From contig NZ_CP061941.1 in the NCBI RefSeq assembly GCF_014805825.1, positions 1,302,001 through 1,366,000 of the forward strand: a stretch of 64,000 nt of DNA, written 5' to 3'. Source of the stretch: Marinomonas algicola (lineage in GTDB: Bacteria > Pseudomonadota > Gammaproteobacteria > Pseudomonadales > Marinomonadaceae). Position numbers and translations under genes: made by a program. The notes below the pieces were generated by a model. It had not been told where the DNA came from, searched no databases, and worked only from the letters and a program-made list of their open reading frames with translations. Below, piece by piece: positions 48,436-57,797 of this stretch. Each line of letters starts with the position of its first letter. Positions within the stretch are counted from its first letter, which is position 1.

Positions 48436-49821
48436 TTAGCGAAGCGGGCGAACTTTAATTTTTCTGCCTTTAATTTTACTGTTTTCTAGCGCTTTCACGG
48501 TAGATTTGACTAAATCACTTTGAATCGCAACATAGGCTTGGAAATCAAACACATCAATTTTGCCGACTTGGTCTTTTTCTAGACCTACGCCGGCTGTAAG
48601 TGCGCCAACAATGTCTCCTGGTCGGAGCTTATTTTTACGTCCAGCATCGAATGCTAAAGTCGTTACAGATGGAAATAAACGGTAGCTAAAATCCATTTCT
48701 GGATCGATATCGGTAAAGCCTGCCGTCATACCAAAGCGCTCTTCTACACCCTTTACTTTGTAGTCATCCTTATTCGTCACCAGGTTGACAGCGATGCCTT
48801 TTGCTCCTGCGCGGCCTGTACGGCCAATTCGATGAGTATGCACATCGATATCACGAGTCATATCAAAGTTGACAACCATATCTATTTCTTTCACGTCAAT
48901 TCCTCGAGCGGCAACGTCAGTGGCCACTAAGACAGAGGTGCTGCCATTACTAAATTGAACTAGAACTTGATCACGTTGACGTTGATCTAAGTCTCCGTGA
49001 ATAGCTTTAGCACTGACTTTATTGTCATCTAACCAGTCCGCAACCGCCTGAGATTCAATTTTAGTATTGCAAAAAACAATGGCTTGACGAGGTTGGTAAT
49101 GACGGAAGCTTGCTAATAGACTTTCGAGTTTTGTTTCTTTATTGACACGCACGAAGCACTGTTCTATGTCGGGTGAAAGTTCAGAACTTTGCTCAACTTT
49201 TATACTAATAGGCTCGTGTTGGAATTCTTTACTAAGTTGAATAATAGTCTCTGAATAAGTGGCCGAGAAAAGCAACGTTTGCCTTCTGTCAGGCGTCTGT
49301 TCAATAACGGTGCGGATACTGTCAATAAAGCCCATATCAAGCATGCGATCAGCTTCGTCAAGTACTAGGGTATTTAGATGATTGATTTTTAATGTATCTT
49401 TACGTAAGTGCTCTAATAGTCGCCCAGGCGTACCAACAACAATGTGAGCACCATGTTCTAAAGACCCTATTTGAGGTCCAAATGGCATGCCCCCACAAAG
49501 GCTTAAGATTTTTATATTGTCTCGGTAACGCGCTACTTTTCGTATTTCTTTGCAAACCTGATCGGCAAGTTCACGAGTCGGACACATAACTAATCCTTGA
49601 ACGCCAAAAAACTTAGGGTTGATTTTTGCTAGCATGCCAATAGCAAATGCCAACGTTTTACCACTGCCTGTTTGAGCCTGAGCAAGTACATCTGAGCCAT
49701 TGATAATAGGAGGCAAGCTCTGCTCTTGGATTGGTGTGAATGTTTTGAAACCTAAATCAGATAAAAGAGAGGTAAGTTCAATTGGCAATGTTACTGGTAG
49801 ATTATGAGTAAAGGTGATCAC
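48436..49821 (-). CDS. dbpA: ATP-dependent RNA helicase DbpA
   Basis: A 461-residue DEAD-box helicase. Motifs: AQTGSGKT (I), PTRELA (Ia), VLDEADRMLDMGF (II), SATYS (III), HRIGRTGRAG (VI). The C-terminal domain from about residue 385 (LRPGDIVGALTAGVGLEKDQVGKIDV) is the DbpA-specific RNA-recognition domain that binds hairpin 92 of 23S rRNA during large-subunit assembly. The length equals E. coli DbpA. It is divergent from the GGDEF-EAL gene. Confidence 0.95.
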   Translation of the reverse strand: MITFTHNLPVTLPIELTSLLSDLGFKTFTPIQEQSLPPIINGSDVLAQAQTGSGKTLAFAIGMLAKINPKFFGVQGLVMCPTRELADQVCKEIRKVARYRDNIKILSLCGGMPFGPQIGSLEHGAHIVVGTPGRLLEHLRKDTLKINHLNTLVLDEADRMLDMGFIDSIRTVIEQTPDRRQTLLFSATYSETIIQLSKEFQHEPISIKVEQSSELSPDIEQCFVRVNKETKLESLLASFRHYQPRQAIVFCNTKIESQAVADWLDDNKVSAKAIHGDLDQRQRDQVLVQFSNGSTSVLVATDVAARGIDVKEIDMVVNFDMTRDIDVHTHRIGRTGRAGAKGIAVNLVTNKDDYKVKGVEERFGMTAGFTDIDPEMDFSYRLFPSVTTLAFDAGRKNKLRPGDIVGALTAGVGLEKDQVGKIDVFDFQAYVAIQSDLVKSTVKALENSKIKGRKIKVRPLR

Positions 49822-50127
49822 GGTGGGCCTAATTCGGAAAGATAAAATGGCGTTAATTTTAGCACGATTATTGAGAACATGCTGATTAAAGTCTGCCTGT
49901 TATTGATATTGGTAGGTAATTTTTAATGGTTTATTTATCTAACTGTATTATTTGTCATAAATGCTGTTTAACTAATGAAACCAGTGGCGTTATTGATGAT
50001 AATAGTCACTGTTGATATGCCTTTTTGTGCTTAGCTATTTGCAATAAAAGACATATAGTTACATTTTTATATTTTTCATAGACTGAATAAAACCTTATAG
50101 TGAAACCATTGGACAAGGGGAAGTAGC

Positions 50128-52419
50128 GTGTATTCTAAAGATTATCTAAATAAGTCTTACTTGTTGGTTTTCTTTTTGATTTCCTTTTGTGGTGTGTTTG
50201 CTGCGTTTGGTTTATTTCAAGGTGAAAAACAGCGCATTATTTATGAACAAGAAGTATTTGCAGATCAATTTTCAGAGTCGTTGTTAATGGCTCTAAATGA
50301 CTACAAACTTGAGACGTTGTCTGTATCTGCATTTTTTCATTCTACAGAAAATTTGGATGTTTCTTATGAGCAATTTATGCGCTTTGGTGAAGCCTTATTT
50401 TCCAAGAAAATTTATCCGATTAGGAATGTATATTTTGCAAAATACATTCATAAAAATGACATAGACGAATTCTTATTAGAACAAGCCAAAATAACGGGTG
50501 ATAAAAACATCCAGTTGCGTACAGATAGCGCTCAAGGGTCTTATCTTCCTCTTACTTATGGCTACCCTGATGTAATCACACATGGTGTTGACTTGCTTTC
50601 GAATCACCTCCCTTATAAAACGCTGGCTAAAGAGGCCATGGTAACCAGTGATACGATTATGACACCGCCTATCGTATTGCCTCGAGATAAAGTGCGAGGG
50701 CTTGATCATAAAAATGCATTTGTATTGAGGCACGCGCTTTTCAATAAAAACAATGAGTTTAAAGGACTTGTTGGTATAGCTTTTACCATTGAGGGGCTCT
50801 TATCTCAAGCAAATATGGATATAAATGAGGGGTTTTCGTATCGTTTAGCCGATATTACAGACCTTTCAAAAGATGAGCCTCCAACTTGGTTTTTTGAGAG
50901 TAACAATCATTTTTTTCACCTTTTAGCTTCAAAAGAAATGCAAAAAAAACAATTTGAATTTGCAGGGCGCATTTGGCTTATTGAAAGTGGTTTTGAGGAC
51001 ACGCCACACTCATTAATTCAATGGAAAATTTTTGTGGTTCCTTTGTTTACGTATTTGTTTCTGTCTCTTATTGTTAGTTTTTTTGTTTATAAGTTAAGCC
51101 GTGCTTATCGTTCCTCGCTAGATAAAGCGGAATATTTTTTATTAACGGATGAGCTAACCGGTTTAAGTAGCCGATATGACATTAATGAGCAAGTATCAGA
51201 ACAAATTTCAAAATCAAAAAATGGATCTATGTTTGCGGTATTGTTACTCGATTTGGATCACTTTAAAACGGTCAATGATGCGTTTGGTTATTCTGTCGGA
51301 GATAAATTGCTGGTTAAAATCGCTCAACGGTTACGAGGGGTCCTTCCCGAAGATGCAAAAATAGGGCGTATTGGAGCGGATGAATTTTTTGTTGTCTTAT
51401 CTGTTGTTTATGTATTAGATCGCTTAGCGATTACTGAGTTGGTACAAAAAATCATTAATGAAATTAGTGAAAGCTATATTGTGGATGAAAGAAATTTAAC
51501 GGTGGGCTGTAGCGTTGGTATCTCAATGTATCCTGAGTTTGGCATGGATGGGCCAACATTAATGAAAAATGCGGACATGGCCATGCACAAATCAAAAACA
51601 CTTGGCCGCTCTACTTATTATTTCTATGACAGTGAAATGGGAGACCGTTTAAAACGCAATGTCTTAATTGAAACTCGATTGCGTCTTGCAATGAAAAACA
51701 ATCAATTAGAGCTCTATTTTCAACCTAAAGTGGACCTATTGACGTTACGCTGTATTGGGTTAGAGGCGTTATTGAGATGGCAGGATGATGAGTTAGGCAG
51801 CGTGTCTCCAGCTGAATTTATTCCAATAGCTGAAAGTTCAGGTATTATTTTGCCTTTGGGCGAATGGGTTATCGAACAGGCCTGTATTCATATGGTTCAG
51901 TGGCGTGAAAAAGGAGAGACGGTACCCCCAATTGCTATTAACTGTTCAGCGGCACAACTTAGAAGAGATGACTTTTTAGAACGCTTAGTGAGTTTTATTG
52001 AAAAATATGGAATAGATACTCAGTACATTGAGTTAGAGGTGACGGAATCTATCTTGATTGATGATGCAGAAAGGTGTGCTGAACTGTTGCGAGAGGTGAG
52101 TGCTTTAGGGATGAAGATTTCGCTAGATGACTTTGGCACAGGTTACTCCAGTTTAAGTTACTTAAAAGATCTTCCTTTTGACTGTGTGAAAATAGATCAG
52201 GTTTTTATCCGGGATATCTTAGAAAATGAAAAGCATGCCGCATTAACCTTAGGTATCATTCAAATGAGCCATAGTTTCGGATTAAAAGTTGTTGCAGAGG
52301 GGATCACAAGTCAAGAGCAGTTGGATTTACTGAGGAAGTATGGCTGTAACTTTGGGCAGGGTTACTTATTTGGTAGGGCTTATCATTCTGATCAAGTGGT
52401 ATCGAATATCGAAGCCTAA
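50128..52419 (+). CDS. CHASE-GGDEF-EAL protein (cyclic di-GMP turnover)
   Basis: A 763-residue membrane sensor. TM1 is near residues 8-30, an extracellular CHASE domain spans about residues 30-290, TM2 is near residues 298-322, a GGDEF domain spans about residues 335-500 and an EAL domain about residues 510-755. The active-site loop reads RIGADEFFVVL, so the second glycine of GGDEF is alanine. The EAL domain looks intact: LEALLRW, ELEVTES, and DDFGTGYSSLSYLK followed by VKIDQVF. It probably acts mainly as a phosphodiesterase, perhaps with a weak or regulatory GGDEF domain. GTG 50128 is preceded by AAGGGGAAG. Confidence 0.92.
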   Translation: MYSKDYLNKSYLLVFFLISFCGVFAAFGLFQGEKQRIIYEQEVFADQFSESLLMALNDYKLETLSVSAFFHSTENLDVSYEQFMRFGEALFSKKIYPIRNVYFAKYIHKNDIDEFLLEQAKITGDKNIQLRTDSAQGSYLPLTYGYPDVITHGVDLLSNHLPYKTLAKEAMVTSDTIMTPPIVLPRDKVRGLDHKNAFVLRHALFNKNNEFKGLVGIAFTIEGLLSQANMDINEGFSYRLADITDLSKDEPPTWFFESNNHFFHLLASKEMQKKQFEFAGRIWLIESGFEDTPHSLIQWKIFVVPLFTYLFLSLIVSFFVYKLSRAYRSSLDKAEYFLLTDELTGLSSRYDINEQVSEQISKSKNGSMFAVLLLDLDHFKTVNDAFGYSVGDKLLVKIAQRLRGVLPEDAKIGRIGADEFFVVLSVVYVLDRLAITELVQKIINEISESYIVDERNLTVGCSVGISMYPEFGMDGPTLMKNADMAMHKSKTLGRSTYYFYDSEMGDRLKRNVLIETRLRLAMKNNQLELYFQPKVDLLTLRCIGLEALLRWQDDELGSVSPAEFIPIAESSGIILPLGEWVIEQACIHMVQWREKGETVPPIAINCSAAQLRRDDFLERLVSFIEKYGIDTQYIELEVTESILIDDAERCAELLREVSALGMKISLDDFGTGYSSLSYLKDLPFDCVKIDQVFIRDILENEKHAALTLGIIQMSHSFGLKVVAEGITSQEQLDLLRKYGCNFGQGYLFGRAYHSDQVVSNIEA

Positions 52420-52593
52420 GACATCTATAGCCGTTAGTTCTATTTGACCGTGAGTACCTTCATCTCAGACTTTTTTCGGCGTTCAGAAAAGAGAAAACAA
52501 CGATCTAGTTGACTTCAATTTATTGTTACAAGAACGCTCTATCCGCTTGGATCCTACATGCCTTATAAGAGCGCTCTATTTATCATTTAAAAA

Positions 52594-52620
52594 AGGCGCT
52601 TTAAGGGGAATAAAGCGCCT
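52594..52620 (-). terminator. Strong intrinsic terminator after the receptor relic
   Basis: A perfect 10-bp stem, AGGCGCTTTA (52594-52603) with TAAAGCGCCT (52611-52620), is followed on the minus strand by a run of T (the A-run at 52589-52594). It lies 18 bases beyond the stop codon of the TonB-receptor relic, to which it must once have belonged. Confidence 0.85.
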
Positions 52621-52637
52621 ACAGTCGGTTTAGATCA

Positions 52638-52844
52638 TTAAAACTCCAAACCGTATGCTACTGTTAGGGTTCTACTTCTGTCTTCAAAATACAATTCATT
52701 CGCTGTTACCAAGCGTTGCGAGCAATTGGTGAAGTAGTCTTAATTTAAGAGGTTTTCTTTAGATATATTCAATTTTCCTGCGGATGATTTAAAGTCAAAT
52801 GAAGAGTCGACCACTGTATAACGATCAAATTCTGTTAACGGAAA
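52638..52844 (-). pseudogene. C-terminal relic of a TonB-dependent siderophore receptor
   Basis: On the minus strand this 69-codon stretch reads like the last strands of a TonB-dependent receptor: FDRYTVVDSSFDFKSS, then LNISKENLLN, a stop codon (TAA at 52742-52740) where a lysine codon is expected (NLLNKDY), then DYFTNCSQRL and finally RSRTLTVAYGLEF with the C-terminal phenylalanine typical of outer-membrane beta-barrels. The rest of the gene (about 600 residues) is gone; an in-frame stop at 52847-52845 marks the break. The Fur-like box upstream and the terminator downstream survive, so an internal deletion is the simplest explanation. Confidence 0.72.
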
Positions 52845-52862
52845 TTAAATGATATATTAAGA

Positions 52863-52881
52863 GTTAATGATACTCGTTATT
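52863..52881. promoter_or_regulatory. Fur-like box upstream of the receptor relic
   Basis: The 19 bases GTTAATGATACTCGTTATT match the classical Fur box GATAATGATAATCATTATC at 15 positions. It lies immediately upstream of the receptor relic on the minus strand, where the iron-regulated promoter of such a gene would be. Confidence 0.6.
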
Positions 52882-52997
52882 ATTTGTGATGTATACTGTT
52901 TCACTTTATAAAATCTTAGATTGTTTCTATCTTAATGATAAGTAAGCGAGGAGGCGCGGTTCCGGTTTCTCTGATTAGTCTGAGTTTTTCTTCGTCT

Positions 52998-53039
52998 GCA
53001 CTGTCTTCCTGGCACTGTCTTCATGACATTGTTTTCACG
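52998..53039 (+). repeat. 14-bp tandem repeat upstream of the symporter gene
   Basis: GCACTGTCTTCCTG, GCACTGTCTTCATG and ACATTGTTTTCACG follow each other directly: two near-identical units and a third degenerate one. They end about 145 bases before the symporter start. A period of 14 bp is not a helical turn multiple, so a tandem operator is uncertain. Confidence 0.6.
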
Positions 53040-53183
53040 TTTGCTTTTAACGCATTAATACTTAATGAATAGAGCTTGATAGATTAGGTAAAGGTATCCA
53101 TCAAAGGTTAAGTGTTTAGTTTTGGTGCAAAAACATTTAGTATACCCGCGAATTATTACACTCAGAAGCATAGGGCATGTTTT

Positions 53184-54593
53184 ATGGATCCAATTATTAA
53201 TTTTCTCAATGGTATTTTTTGGGGATACATTCTGATTTATGGGTTATTGGCAGTAGGGATTTATTTTACCGTCAGATTAGGTTTTTTACAGATTAGACAC
53301 TTCCCAGAATTTATTCGCACAGTCCTGAAAGCGCCAAGTAAAGACCGTGGAGGCATTTCTCCTTTTCAGGCGCTTTGTACTAGTCTTGCCTCTCGTATTG
53401 GTACAGGTAATTTAGCCGGTGTTGCTGTGGCTATTACATTAGGTGGTCCTGGCGCTATTTTTTGGATGTGGATGGTGGCTCTTGTAGGTATGGCGACAGC
53501 TTATGCGGAAAGTACACTAGCACAGCTGTTTAAGGCACGAGATGAAAACGGTCAATTACGTGGCGGTCCAGCATTTTATATCGCCAAAGGGTTGAATGCG
53601 CCTTGGGCTGGAGCAATTTTTTCAGTGTCTTTAATTATCGCATTCGGCTTGGTGTTTAATGCTGTTCAGGCTAACTCTATTGCAGGGGCGATGGAAGGTG
53701 CATTTGATTTGCCTCCTATGGGTGTTGGTATCTTTGTTGCTATTTTAGCTGGTATTGTGATTTTTGGAGGCATTCGCACTGTTGCAAAAGTCTCTGAGTT
53801 AGTCGTGCCTATTATGGCTGGCCTTTATCTTTTGGTTGCCTTCTACGTAATTATTGTCAATCTCTCTGAAGTGCCCCATATTTTAAGTTTAATTGTTAAG
53901 AGCGCATTTGGTTATGAGGAAGCGCTTGGTGGGATTGCTGGCGCTATGCTAAATGGTATTAAACGTGGCTTGTTCTCGAATGAGGCTGGTATGGGCTCGG
54001 CGCCAAACATCGCGGCTGCAGCGACGCCAAATCCACATCACCCTTCTTCACAAGGGATGGTGCAAGGCTTAGGTGTTTTTATTGATACAATTCTTGTGTG
54101 TACGGCCACTGCGATTATGATTTTACTTTCAGGTGTTATTGAAGGTGGTTCTAGCCTAACGGGTGTTCCACTGACACAAGAGGCCATGGGAGTTCATATT
54201 GGATCGGCGGGTACATATTTTATCGCTATCGCTATTTTCTTCTTCGCTTTCACTTCCATTATTGGGAACTATTCCTACGCTGAAAACGCGGTTATTTTTT
54301 TGAAAGGCGGTAAATTAGGTGTTTTAGCCTTGCGCGTTGTTGCTTTAATGATGGTTGTTTGGGGGGCTTATGAAAGTGTCGCGACCGTGTTTAATTTAGC
54401 GGATGCTGCCATGGGGCTAATGGCGACAATTAACTTGATTGCCATTAGCTTGTTGTCTGGACTTGTTGTGAAGTTGACTAGAGATTATTTCGAGCAACGA
54501 AAAACAACGGATTCTCCTATTTTTGATCCTAAAGATTATCCGGAAGTCTCTGATAAAATAGATTTAAATATATGGGATGAAAGCAAAAAGTAA
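53184..54593 (+). CDS. Sodium:alanine/glycine symporter (AGCS family)
   Basis: A 469-residue transporter with about eleven membrane segments. The N terminus WGYILIYGLLAVGIYFTVRLGFLQIRHF and the family signature SRIGTGNLAGVAVAI near residue 70 are typical AGCS; GLFSNEAGMGSAPNIAAAA near residue 270 is the second. It takes up alanine or glycine with sodium. I start at ATG 53184 (MDPIINFLNG), matching relatives; an earlier GTG at 53112 would add an unusual 24-residue extension. A terminator follows at 54624. Confidence 0.94.
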   Translation: MDPIINFLNGIFWGYILIYGLLAVGIYFTVRLGFLQIRHFPEFIRTVLKAPSKDRGGISPFQALCTSLASRIGTGNLAGVAVAITLGGPGAIFWMWMVALVGMATAYAESTLAQLFKARDENGQLRGGPAFYIAKGLNAPWAGAIFSVSLIIAFGLVFNAVQANSIAGAMEGAFDLPPMGVGIFVAILAGIVIFGGIRTVAKVSELVVPIMAGLYLLVAFYVIIVNLSEVPHILSLIVKSAFGYEEALGGIAGAMLNGIKRGLFSNEAGMGSAPNIAAAATPNPHHPSSQGMVQGLGVFIDTILVCTATAIMILLSGVIEGGSSLTGVPLTQEAMGVHIGSAGTYFIAIAIFFFAFTSIIGNYSYAENAVIFLKGGKLGVLALRVVALMMVVWGAYESVATVFNLADAAMGLMATINLIAISLLSGLVVKLTRDYFEQRKTTDSPIFDPKDYPEVSDKIDLNIWDESKK

Positions 54594-54623
54594 TATTTTT
54601 TAGTTTTTATTCATTGATAAATA

Positions 54624-54657
54624 AAATGCCTCTTAGTTAAACTTGGAGGCATTTTTA
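54624..54657 (+). terminator. Intrinsic terminator after the symporter
   Basis: AAATGCCTC (54624-54632) pairs with GAGGCATTT (54646-54654), followed by T residues. A second, 14-bp palindrome GCACTTTAAAGTGC follows at 54692-54705 between the convergent genes. Confidence 0.82.
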
Positions 54658-54751
54658 TAGAAAGCCATTGCATTTATAGAAAGCAGGGATGGCACTTTAA
54701 AGTGCTTACCTTATTGAACGCCATGGTTATCCCTGTGAAGTAAGGCAGTGA

Positions 54752-55687
54752 TTAAAAGCGTTTCTTATGTTTTAAGCGTTCTTTGAGACTTTCCCAGAAA
54801 GTATTTAAATTAGGATTTTTGTTCATTTTTGAGCGATATAAACGTATTTCTAATGGAATGTGCCATTCTTTTTCTCCTGCAAGGGCAACCTTTCCATATT
54901 CAAGTGTATCTGACATCAACCGGGATGGGACCCAGCCAATACCAAAGCCTTCTTTAATCATCGCCTTTACATTTATCGAATGGTAGTTTTCGTTTATTGT
55001 TTTTAATTGCGCGACCTCTTTTTGCCGTTGTAAATGGTGCAAGATAACGGGTTGTAAAAAAGAGTTATCATAATAACCGATGTGCGGCAGTGGCTTACGG
55101 CGGTTTCCAGGCAGTGCGTATTTTGCTTCGCCCTCGTTATTGATAATACTAAAAGGGATTAATGTTTCATCGGCAATAACGCAGTATTCATAATTTTCGT
55201 CTTCTAAAGTATGAATAAACGGTATCGCTGGATGCCAAAAACATAACATTAGATCACATTGATTTTCTATTAAAGCATTGATAAAGTCCATCCCAGACCA
55301 AGAGCTCGATTTTAAATTACTGTCTAATTCCATGCCAATTTCTTGGCTAAAGGGTTCAATTACGTCTTTATAAAAGCTTAAAAATAGCGTTTGTGTCGTA
55401 GCAAAACTGATCTGAGCTTCGCCTTGTTTTCTGATCTCTTGGCATCGCTCTTTTGCATCCCTTAATTGGCGTGTAATTAACTCGGCACTATGAAGAAATA
55501 CTTCCCCTTCTGGCGTCAGTGATAAGGGCAGTGTGTTGCGGTCAATTAGTGTGACTTTCATTTCTTCTTCAAGTAACTTAATGCGACGACTAAACGTAGG
55601 TTGCGTCACATTTTGTTCATCAGCTGCACGAGAAAAATGCCGTGTTTTTGCAAGCGCAATGAAGTCTTCAAGCCACCTTATTTCCAT
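54752..55687 (-). CDS. LysR-family regulator, HypT-like
   Basis: A 311-residue LysR-type regulator. HTH residues 1-60: WLEDFIALAKTRHFSRAADEQNVTQPTFSRRIKLLEEE. The QPTFSRRI pattern (instead of QPAVSRQI) is characteristic of HypT/YjiE relatives, which respond to hypochlorite via methionine oxidation in E. coli, though most members are unstudied. The C-terminal half is a periplasmic-binding-like effector domain. It is transcribed in the same direction as, and just after, the ABC transporter operon, and may regulate it. Confidence 0.85.
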   Translation of the reverse strand: MEIRWLEDFIALAKTRHFSRAADEQNVTQPTFSRRIKLLEEEMKVTLIDRNTLPLSLTPEGEVFLHSAELITRQLRDAKERCQEIRKQGEAQISFATTQTLFLSFYKDVIEPFSQEIGMELDSNLKSSSWSGMDFINALIENQCDLMLCFWHPAIPFIHTLEDENYEYCVIADETLIPFSIINNEGEAKYALPGNRRKPLPHIGYYDNSFLQPVILHHLQRQKEVAQLKTINENYHSINVKAMIKEGFGIGWVPSRLMSDTLEYGKVALAGEKEWHIPLEIRLYRSKMNKNPNLNTFWESLKERLKHKKRF

Positions 55688-55733
55688 AATAACACTCCTT
55701 TTTCTAGAATGTTAAAGTCAAGAAAGTCGTGTT

Positions 55734-56747
55734 TCATAAACGGCTCTCCTCCACGGCATGACAAGCGACGATGCTACCATCGGACTGTTTTTGCATCTTT
55801 GGTGTTTCTTGTAAGCACCTTTCTTGAGAGAAAGGACAGCGGGCTTGAAAAGGGCAACCGACGATGGTTTTGTAGGGCGTAGGTACTTCTCCAATTAATC
55901 TAATGGGCTTTTGAGTGTTGTTGTCTAGCCTAGGAATGGCGGACAAAAGGGCTTGAGTATAAGGGTGTTTTGGCGCCTCAAACAACGTCTTTGTTGGTGA
56001 CAGTTCACAGATAGTGCCTAGGTACATGACAGCGACGCGGTTGGAAAAATGTTCAACCACAGAAAGGTCATGAGTGATAAATAAGTAAGTTAACTCATGC
56101 TCGGCTTGTTTATCCATCATTAGGTTAAGAACTTGGGCTTGTACTGAGACATCGAGAGCGGCTAAAGGTTCGTCAGCAATAATTAAATGCGGATCAACAG
56201 AGAGTGCACGCGCAAGGCTAATTCTTTGGCGTTGCCCCCCAGAAAATTCGTGAGGATAGCGATCGACCCAAGAGTTTGAGATTCCAACAGACTCAATTAA
56301 TTGGGAGACTTTTTCGTCTACCTCTGTACTCGATAGATGCGGGTTGTGAAAGCGAATGGGTTCACTAAGTGTTTGATAAATGGTCATCCGCGGATTTAGA
56401 GAAGAATAAGGGTTCTGAAAAACCATTTGCATACGGCGGCGAAAAATTAAACGCTGACGATCATTTAAATTATCAATACGTTGATCTCCGTAGTAAATTT
56501 CGCCAGCATCTGGTTTTAGTAGCCCTATAATGGATCTGGCTAAGGTTGATTTTCCGCACCCAGTTTCTCCAACAATACAAAGAGTTTCCCCTTTATGTAG
56601 CGTTAAGCTAATACCATTCAAAGCATAGACAGTATTTTGCTTTTTATAAGAACGTCCCTTATTAAGGCGCCATTGAGACATCCATTTTTCATTAACGGTA
56701 AAGCGTTTCTCAAGATGGCTAATTTGCAGAAGTGGAATACGTTTCAT
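55734..56747 (-). CDS. Peptide-type ABC transporter ATPase (OppF/DppF-like)
   Basis: A 337-residue ATPase. Walker A GETGCGKSTLARS near residue 61, signature FSGGQRQRISLARAL near residue 165, Walker B LIIADEPLAALD near residue 185, and the C-terminal oligopeptide/dipeptide (oligo_HPY) domain with CPFQARCPFSQERC near residue 293. It forms a heterodimer with the upstream OppD-like ATPase. The last gene of the five-gene operon; the start overlaps the OppD-like gene by four bases. Confidence 0.94.
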   Translation of the reverse strand: MKRIPLLQISHLEKRFTVNEKWMSQWRLNKGRSYKKQNTVYALNGISLTLHKGETLCIVGETGCGKSTLARSIIGLLKPDAGEIYYGDQRIDNLNDRQRLIFRRRMQMVFQNPYSSLNPRMTIYQTLSEPIRFHNPHLSSTEVDEKVSQLIESVGISNSWVDRYPHEFSGGQRQRISLARALSVDPHLIIADEPLAALDVSVQAQVLNLMMDKQAEHELTYLFITHDLSVVEHFSNRVAVMYLGTICELSPTKTLFEAPKHPYTQALLSAIPRLDNNTQKPIRLIGEVPTPYKTIVGCPFQARCPFSQERCLQETPKMQKQSDGSIVACHAVEESRL

Positions 56748-57796
56748 AGATCCCTCTCGTTACGCTTATCTACATTGTCTTGCAAAGTGTCTTTTGTTTC
56801 GAGATCAAGGGTACTAATATCAAGCTCTTCCAGCATCATGTCTTCCACCATAAAACAAGCGACATGAGAAACTCCGTTGTATAAAAACTCAGGTTGCTCT
56901 TGTTTGCATTTATCCATTGCGTAAGGGCAGCGGGTATGAAAAGCACACCCTCTAGGTCTGTCTGTTAAAGAAGGCATAGCACCTTTAATTTGATTTAGTC
57001 GTTGTCCTGGAAGTGACATCTGAGGTAGGGCATTCAGTAAACCTTGAGTATATGGGTGTTGAGGATCGTTAATGATTTCAAGAGTAGGCCCTTGCTCAAC
57101 AATCCGACCCGCATACATAACTATGGTACGCTCTGCTACACGAGATACGACCCCTAGGTCATGGCTTATTAAAATGAGTGCAACATTATTATCGTCGCAA
57201 ATGTGTTTAAGTAACTCTAAGATTTCGGCTTGAATGGTAACATCTAGGGCGGTTGTTGGTTCATCAGCAATAATAATATCTGGTTTCATTAGTAGGGCGA
57301 TGGCTATGATGACACGCTGACGCATACCACCGGATAGTTCATGAGGGTATTGGTTAAAACGATTTTCTGGCGATGCAATTTGTACTTGAACCAGTTTCTC
57401 AACAGCAAGGTTTTTCGCCTCATGCATACGTAAATCTGTGTGACTGCGAATGGCTTCAACCATCTGTTCCCCAATGGTTAGTACAGGGTTTAATGTCATC
57501 ATTGGGTCTTGAAATATCATGGCAATGCGTTTGCCACGAATATGGCGCATTTGCCGATTAGATAAATGGCTCAATTCATCGCCATTTAATTTAATTGACC
57601 CTGACTTTATGTAACCAGGACGACTAATTAAATTGACAATTGAAAAACCTAAAATAGATTTCCCCGCTCCGGATTCTCCAACAAAAGCAATCCGTTCGCC
57701 ATGTTTTAAGGAAAAATTAATGTCGATTAGCGCCGCTAGGTCTTCCTGTTTCAATTGGAAAGAGACATTAAGGTTACGAACGTCTAACAGATCCAT
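56744..57796 (-). CDS. Peptide-type ABC transporter ATPase (OppD/DppD-like)
   Basis: A 350-residue ATPase. Walker A GESGAGKSILGFS near residue 41, signature LSGGMRQRVIIAIAL near residue 154, Walker B IIADEPTTALD near residue 175, and the oligo_HPY domain with CAFHTRCPYAMDKC near residue 287. It pairs with the OppF-like subunit. A polar tail of about 35 residues follows the oligo_HPY domain, an unusual extension. The start is one base after the permease gene stop. Confidence 0.94.
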   Translation of the reverse strand: MDLLDVRNLNVSFQLKQEDLAALIDINFSLKHGERIAFVGESGAGKSILGFSIVNLISRPGYIKSGSIKLNGDELSHLSNRQMRHIRGKRIAMIFQDPMMTLNPVLTIGEQMVEAIRSHTDLRMHEAKNLAVEKLVQVQIASPENRFNQYPHELSGGMRQRVIIAIALLMKPDIIIADEPTTALDVTIQAEILELLKHICDDNNVALILISHDLGVVSRVAERTIVMYAGRIVEQGPTLEIINDPQHPYTQGLLNALPQMSLPGQRLNQIKGAMPSLTDRPRGCAFHTRCPYAMDKCKQEQPEFLYNGVSHVACFMVEDMMLEELDISTLDLETKDTLQDNVDKRNERDL

Positions 57797-57797
57797 A

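Noticed and set aside
52882..53183. Glycine riboswitch before the sodium:alanine symporter
   Set aside because: The conserved core of glycine aptamers (CCGAAGGGG and the CTCTCAGGCAAAAGGAC-type element) is absent.
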